Assembly: GCF_050947875.1 (NCBI RefSeq)
Contig: NC_134572.1
Span: forward strand, 133,293,105-133,357,104
Length of the DNA: 64,000 nt
Origin: Dermacentor variabilis
Lineage: Eukaryota; Arthropoda; Arachnida; Ixodida; Ixodidae
Direction: 5' to 3'
This document shows, in pieces, positions 59,340 through 64,000 of the stretch. The notes under the pieces were generated by a model. The model had not been told where the DNA came from, did no database searches, and saw nothing but the letters and a program-made list of their open reading frames with translations. The stretch's first letter is position 1. Each line of letters starts with the position of its first letter. The translations under genes and the position numbers were made by a program.

Positions 59340-61145
59340 CCTGCATGCCTGCGCTATGCGGAAAACTCTCTTCGCGCCGGTCTTATCCTTTGCCTCCTCT
59401 CGGCTACAACTCTTTGCGGTGGTGTCGTTGATTTGACCCTATGTTTTGCTTTTACTTGGATCGCGCCACCTTTCTACTTGCTGCGTTTCAATTCTGCACC
59501 GATTTGCTTTGCTTCGCCTTTGTCGGTTGGTGAAGTACGCGCGCTCCGAAGCGCTGCCGAGTTGGAAGTATCCGCGCCCATTTGTATATGTGCGCGAACG
59601 GCTATATCTATAGGAGCAGGAAGATGAGTATACTTTTCCTTGCTTTATTTCCTTCTGCTACGTTACCTAGTATTGTGTCCTTTGGTTTCGGTCTTTTTGC
59701 AGCGCGCATGTGCGTGGAAGCTGGTAACGCGCCGCACTAAATAAAGCCGGTACGCGTGTCAGAGCGATCGAGAACTATACGCAGCTGTGTGCAATTTTTG
59801 ATGATCTCGCCACGTGAAAAGTTTGCACCTAACGTAGGTGATCCGAGATATTTATGAAAGGTACTGCGGCCCCAACGCAAGAAAAGAAAGAAAGAAAGGA
59901 AAGTTTTAATAAATATCAGTAATTAGAACACCGTCTAGTAATCCAATTTTTCGAACGGCGACGCCATCGCTTGGAGGTCCTTGGGCCAAGACCGCCGTGC
60001 AGCATGTCATATTGAACGCGAATGGTTTCAAAGAAGACTTAAATGGCATGGTGGGCTATACGTGTGAGAAAAATTGTGACATTTGTCAACTTTATTAGCC
60101 ATACATGCACATATCGGAAGCTTGTCAATGACACCTCGACCACAATACACTGCTCTTCGGTAACTGCTTTTAATGACGCTTTTTCGTGTTCAAAATTTTT
60201 CAAAAATGTACACAAACGTTTGTACTTTGTCGCATTATGTGGGGAGCCCAGAAGGCTGGCTACACATGTATTCTTACGGCTCATCTGTTGTACCCGATAA
60301 CGTTATCAGTTATATTTCGGAGCTATATCTAGTAGTCCTGCTCGATGAATTACTTAGCAATATAGGCGGCGCCACTGAAAGAGATCCACGTTTGTTAGGC
60401 GTCAATTTCTTCAACGAAAATAGAAGTGGTACGTTGATTCATGCTCGCGGCGCGAATAGCTCAAGTTTATTCACGTATTCACACAGAACATAAATTATGC
60501 GTCGATCCGTATTGCCGAATCGAATAGACGCTCGCAGAGGTAGACCGTGGCAATGTGTCACGGCTGCCAGCGCGTCGGCGAAATCTAATTATACGTGCAA
60601 CCCCGTTGCTTCAAGACTCTTCAATTTCAACGGTTGGCACTTTCACAAATGCGTTAGAAATTATGACTCCGGGGCTCGGTATAGCGTGGCACTCTGGAGA
60701 AGCAAATAGAAAGCATGTACGCTGTCATGCTTGAGCGCAGATGCCATCAGCGATGCCTGTAGGGTCCTCCGTTCGTCCTGTCGCGCGAGGTTGGTTATTT
60801 ATGTGAATCCTGATGCCTTACGTTGCTGCGCAGTCGTCTCTTCTTCCTATGTGTTCGTTTTATACCCGAGGGCGCCTATTAAAAAGCCATCGCGACGTGG
60901 AGAGGCCCGAGGGGAAACGAAAATGTGGCTACGAAAATCGCAGAAAAAAAAAATACCTCGGAGTCAAAAAAAGAAAAAGAGAAGAATCGACCTCAGCACT
61001 GCTGCAATAGCTCCGTCTGCACGGCATAGTTGCGCCAGAGAAGACGCCACCTGCGTCACCGACGTCTCCGAAAGAACTCGGGTTTTGCTTCAGAAGGTGG
61101 GTAGAAGACAGTGGTGAAGACAAAAAAACAAAAACAAGAAAAATT
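59340..61145. other. No gene recognised
   Basis: A plus-strand frame 59325-59627 is hydrophobic and Cys-rich (LRAGLILCLLSATTLCGGVV and following) but of doubtful reality. A-rich purine tracts at 59880-59900 and 60945-60985. Confidence 0.4.

Positions 61146-61148
<3 letters not shown>

Positions 61149-61185
<37 letters not shown>
61149..61185. repeat. (AG)n microsatellite
   Basis: About 18 AG units. G11-12 also occurs at about 61435-61446. Confidence 0.95.
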
Positions 61186-61187
<2 letters not shown>

Positions 61188-61189
61188 CC

Positions 61190-62640
61190 AAAGCGAACAT
61201 CAGCAGCAGGTTCTGGCAGTGGCGCACAATAGGAAGGCCTTGACAATAGCTTTCTGCGCGCTTGGCGAAGGTGCTGCCTCTGCTGCGACGACGGTGTCGG
61301 AGGAGCACTTCGTGCATGATGCGTGTGTGAGCGTACGAAGAGGGAAGGATGTGAGGCGCCGAAGGGGGGTCGGCAAAGTGGGGAGGGAGGGTTGTAGGCG
61401 TGTGTGCGGGGACGAAGTGTGTCCGTGTATGTTGGGGGGGGGGGGGTAGGTGTAGTAAATGCAAGGAAGGCTGTGGACCACATGCCTCCTGCTCCTTCCT
61501 TTCCCGGTCATGAGATGGTCCTGGCGCCGGGGCACACTCTATAATTTATTCTACCATTAGGAAGGGGAAGAGCGAACGTCTATATGCCTTCTGCGGACGA
61601 CGAAGAGATACCAGCGTGAAAAGAAAAAAATAAAGCAAGCAGCAGCAGGAGCAGCGCCGGCTGCAGTAGCACAGAGTAGTGGACCGTCTGTCCGTCGGTC
61701 CATCCGTTCATGCAGCGAACCTCTGGTGGCACGTCCCGGAAAAGAAGAAGAAAAAAAGAAAGTAGTGAGGAAAGAAAGAACAGACACTGGGGGTGAGATG
61801 AAATTACAGGCGTACCGTCCGTTCGGTCTGGCCCGGTGTTCTGCTGGAGAACAGGGGGCGGAGGAGAGAGAGAGAAAGAGTGGGACGGAACGGCCGAATA
61901 AGGGGGCAGGCAGGGGACGGCGACTTCCGTCAGCGCGCGACGTCCGAGTGTGCGCGCGTTGTATGTCTCTGAGCTGCGTCGCCCGGGCGTGTACAGTAGA
62001 ACCCGCTCGGTGGCGGTGTGGATCGCTTGAAAAAGCCGACGCCAGGCCACGCTTGCAGATCGAACACGATAGCTCGCCACGCGGAGGCCGAACGGAGGAA
62101 CGCTTTCCCGCTGGCAGCACCGCCGAACTTTCCGATGAGGCACGCCAGGACAGACACAAACACACACACACACACACGGGAAAGCGCGCTCGCCGCTAGA
62201 GCGGGTTCAATAGCACACGGATTGGTTCCTTGGCTCGTAATTGCACGCCTTGCGGCCAGTCGCCGCAGCCCGGCGAGCTACGCGGGACCGCGCGCGCTTT
62301 GTTTCCTCGGCGGCGGAACGAATGGCATTGTTCTCGCCGCTTCACTGGCTCCGATTCGCGCAGCCCGCGAGCGCGCGCGTGTTCGGAGACGGACTCGTTC
62401 CGTCTTTCTTCGCGTTGTTTCGTTTTCGTTTCCTGTTCGAACGAGCCGCATGCAAAAGCCGGCCGCAGAGCTATGCCGGTTTGTGCGCGGCGCGAGACGT
62501 TGCGCCTTCTGTGATTGCCGTTGCTGTTGCAGGCTGCCCGGAAAGCTGGACGAGGAAGCGGCCCGGATGTGACCCGCCCGCGGAGTGAGGCGCGCTGCCC
62601 TGGCCGCTCGGCGGAGTCGTGAGGACAAACCCGGCATTTA
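61190..62640. other. GC-rich island, candidate 5' exon region
   Basis: Very CpG-rich with (CA)n at 62157-62178. Open frames in all six phases (up to 206 codons) reflect composition. TTGCCGTTGCTGTTGCAG at 62515-62532 resembles a splice acceptor, followed by GCTGCCCGGAAAGC. No family is identified. Confidence 0.4.
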
Positions 62641-62887
62641 TGGACAGCGCAAGCGGCTTTCGATCTTGTTTCTCGGTCATGCGTGATGCCGGATTTGGCC
62701 TGAATGGCAGCTTCGACTGCTCAGAGCACGGGTTCACTAGCTCGTTGCGCGAGAAAGCGAGTTCGAGGGTATTTCCGAAAAGCAGCCAGTGTCGCATAAC
62801 CAAACAGAAACAATAATAGAAGACCAGGTAGCTGTTGTAAGGCTCCACATGTGCTCAGATAATGACTAATCGAGCGGGTGATTCGCA

Positions 62888-63085
62888 GGGTTTAAAGTCC
62901 AAAATCAAAAACGGCGCTAGGAGAGACGCCACAGTGGAGTGCTCCTGTTTAGTGTTGAAGGCCTGTCACTCTGTAACGGGCGCACAAATCCAAGCACAGA
63001 AGCGTGCTTGCATTTTGCCTCAATCGAGATGCGACAGCCAGGGCATGAGTCGTACCCACGACCCTGGCCACTGCGCCGTATGACT
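62888..63085 (-). mobile_element. Degenerate family A SINE
   Basis: AGGGTTTAAAGTCCAAAATC, GAGAGACGCCACAGTGGAG, GCATTTTGCCTCAATCGAGA and TGCGACAGCCAGGGC follow the family A order on the minus strand, with a decayed B box. An old copy with indels. Confidence 0.7.
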
Positions 63086-63289
63086 TTGCACAGTTTCCAT
63101 GAACACCCTTCGAGTATAACTAATGTGCGAACGAGCTATTCCTCTCCTTCTGCCTTTTCCATATTCTTATTTTTACAGCGGAGCTGTATATGGCTAGGCT
63201 TCTATACATTCTTGTTCTCCGTGAACAAAAACTATCATCATCAGTGGCTCGTACCAACAATGGCATATTCATGCTCCCGTAAGCAAGCA

Positions 63290-63581
63290 AGAAATTCAAT
63301 GGCTCATAGTGCCGTAAGGTTGATGGTTACTCACTTTGCGTGAATTAGCTGCGATGACACTACCCCTGTTGTCGTTGTCGGTGATTTCAATATGGATGTG
63401 TCGGTACCGAAAATGGAGTGGTTTATGCCTTCCGTGTTGCAGACATATCCCTTGCGGTGCCACACCGATCCGGCCCACCGACCACCCAGCGGCGTACGCG
63501 CATCGCATCGATTTTACATTATCAAAGAATGTGATTGCAGTGGCGAGTGAAATAGTGAACACCGATCACGATAATAAATGA
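63290..63581 (+). pseudogene. Endonuclease-like fragment of a mobile element
   Basis: The frame 63336-63581 and its neighbouring phase give VVVVGDFNMDVSVPKMEWFM, then PLRCHTDPAH, RIDFTLSKNVIAVASEIVN and TDHDNK. The G-D-F-N-x-D-V and S/T-D-H signatures are those of the endonuclease/exonuclease/phosphatase fold, as used by LINE endonucleases and related mobile elements. Only the C-terminal half is present, with one frameshift between the two motifs. The parent element is not identified. Confidence 0.5.
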
Positions 63582-63777
63582 GTACGTACCTTTCTTCAAA
63601 ATTATGTGTCACTTCCGTGTCACGTGCTAAACAGCTTCGCTGCTCAACCACCTCCACATAGCGGAATATGGCTCATGTGTTTTTTTTTCTTTTTTTTTTT
63701 TAAATCCATCTTCCACTTGCAGAGTATGTGCACCGGCCGTCCATCCGGTTAATCTTCCTGCATGTACTTGCTTCTCA

Positions 63778-63963
63778 CTATCCCCCCATAAGTTTCCGAA
63801 GTTTTGCCTTCTTTATTTGGACATGTAAGTCCATAAGTCGTCTAAAGAAAGTTTCACTTTGCAAGAATACTCTCATTGGCACTGCAGGGATCTGTTTAAG
63901 AAATTCGATGAGGAAACGTGGGCAAGTCATTCGAGCCTCAAGAACACGAGCTTTCGGTAGACA
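63778..63963 (-). other. Short exon-like ORF, unidentified
   Basis: The minus strand is open for 61 codons between a TAA and a TAG (complement at 63778-63780). It reads LPKARVLEARMTCPRFLIEF, then LKQIPAVPMRVFLQSETFFR and RLMDLHVQIKKAKLRKLMGG. Its composition is protein-like with no low complexity. It lacks an ATG at its start and is too short to be a whole gene. It could be the last exon of a gene or transposase C-terminus. Confidence 0.35.
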
Positions 63964-64000
63964 TTATCGCACAGCTATTAAATTTCTCTACGCTTGCCTG

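Noticed and set aside
59325..59627. Secreted or membrane protein gene
   Set aside because: A hydrophobic frame exists, but its start lies in the edge of a GC island and there is no supporting motif or homologue I recognise.
61557..62177. Long overlapping ORFs of 197-206 codons on the minus strand
   Set aside because: GC-rich sequence is open in all phases; there are no conserved motifs and repeat runs lie inside.

Overview
This window looks like nuclear DNA of a metastriate hard tick (Rhipicephalus/Dermacentor/Haemaphysalis type). The evidence is at least six copies of one tRNA-derived SINE family whose body is familiar from tick genomes, several clades of decayed non-LTR retrotransposons, abundant microsatellites and no prokaryote-style gene organisation. 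The species assignment is inference. I recognise no intact host protein-coding gene, rRNA or functional tRNA. Nearly all recognisable coding sequence is transposon pol or gag in various states of decay.

Layout. 1-1.75 kb: the end of a tandem array of a unit of about 0.96 kb, one copy carrying a LINE 3' end. 2.6-5.45 kb: two 5'-truncated I-clade LINE 3' ends around a degenerate CGTCGTCAT minisatellite; one is split by a SINE. 5.9-8.0 kb: two adjacent non-autonomous elements with inverted ends, one holding an RTE 3' end and an 83-bp retro-tail insertion, then a second SINE type. 10.2 kb: a SINE with a perfect 14-bp target duplication. 13.6-15.7 kb: a minus-strand L1/Tx1-like LINE interrupted by an I-type 3' tail. 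16.2-18.1 kb: an RTE fragment, a 475-bp element with 29-bp perfect terminal inverted repeats, and a foldback hairpin. 18.3-19.8 kb: a Ty3/gypsy element lacking most of pol. 24.2 kb: a truncated SINE inside a possible coding exon. 28-30 kb: a second RTE 3' end, long TTA/TTG microsatellites and a degenerate SINE.

36.2-44.6 kb is the most structured part. A minus-strand RTE element is split by a nearly full-length plus-strand I-clade element (37.55-42.82 kb, with gag, endonuclease, reverse transcriptase and RNase H). The RTE endonuclease also carries its own SINE, and the I element carries a 120-bp palindromic insertion. 55.6-57.15 kb: a CR1/L2-like LINE ending in (TAAA)n. The right edge holds an endonuclease-like fragment and a short minus-strand exon-like ORF.

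Between these lie GC-rich islands (about 26.7-27.6, 45.6-46.5, 49.4-50.1, 51.4-52.6, 58.9-59.3 and 61.2-62.6 kb). They could be promoter or first-exon islands of genes whose other exons are outside the window. The strongest unifying signal is a conserved 3'-terminal stem-loop-like motif (GGGTAGCNAACC...GGTTAACC) present at seven places, on intact-length elements and on isolated insertions of under 100 bp.
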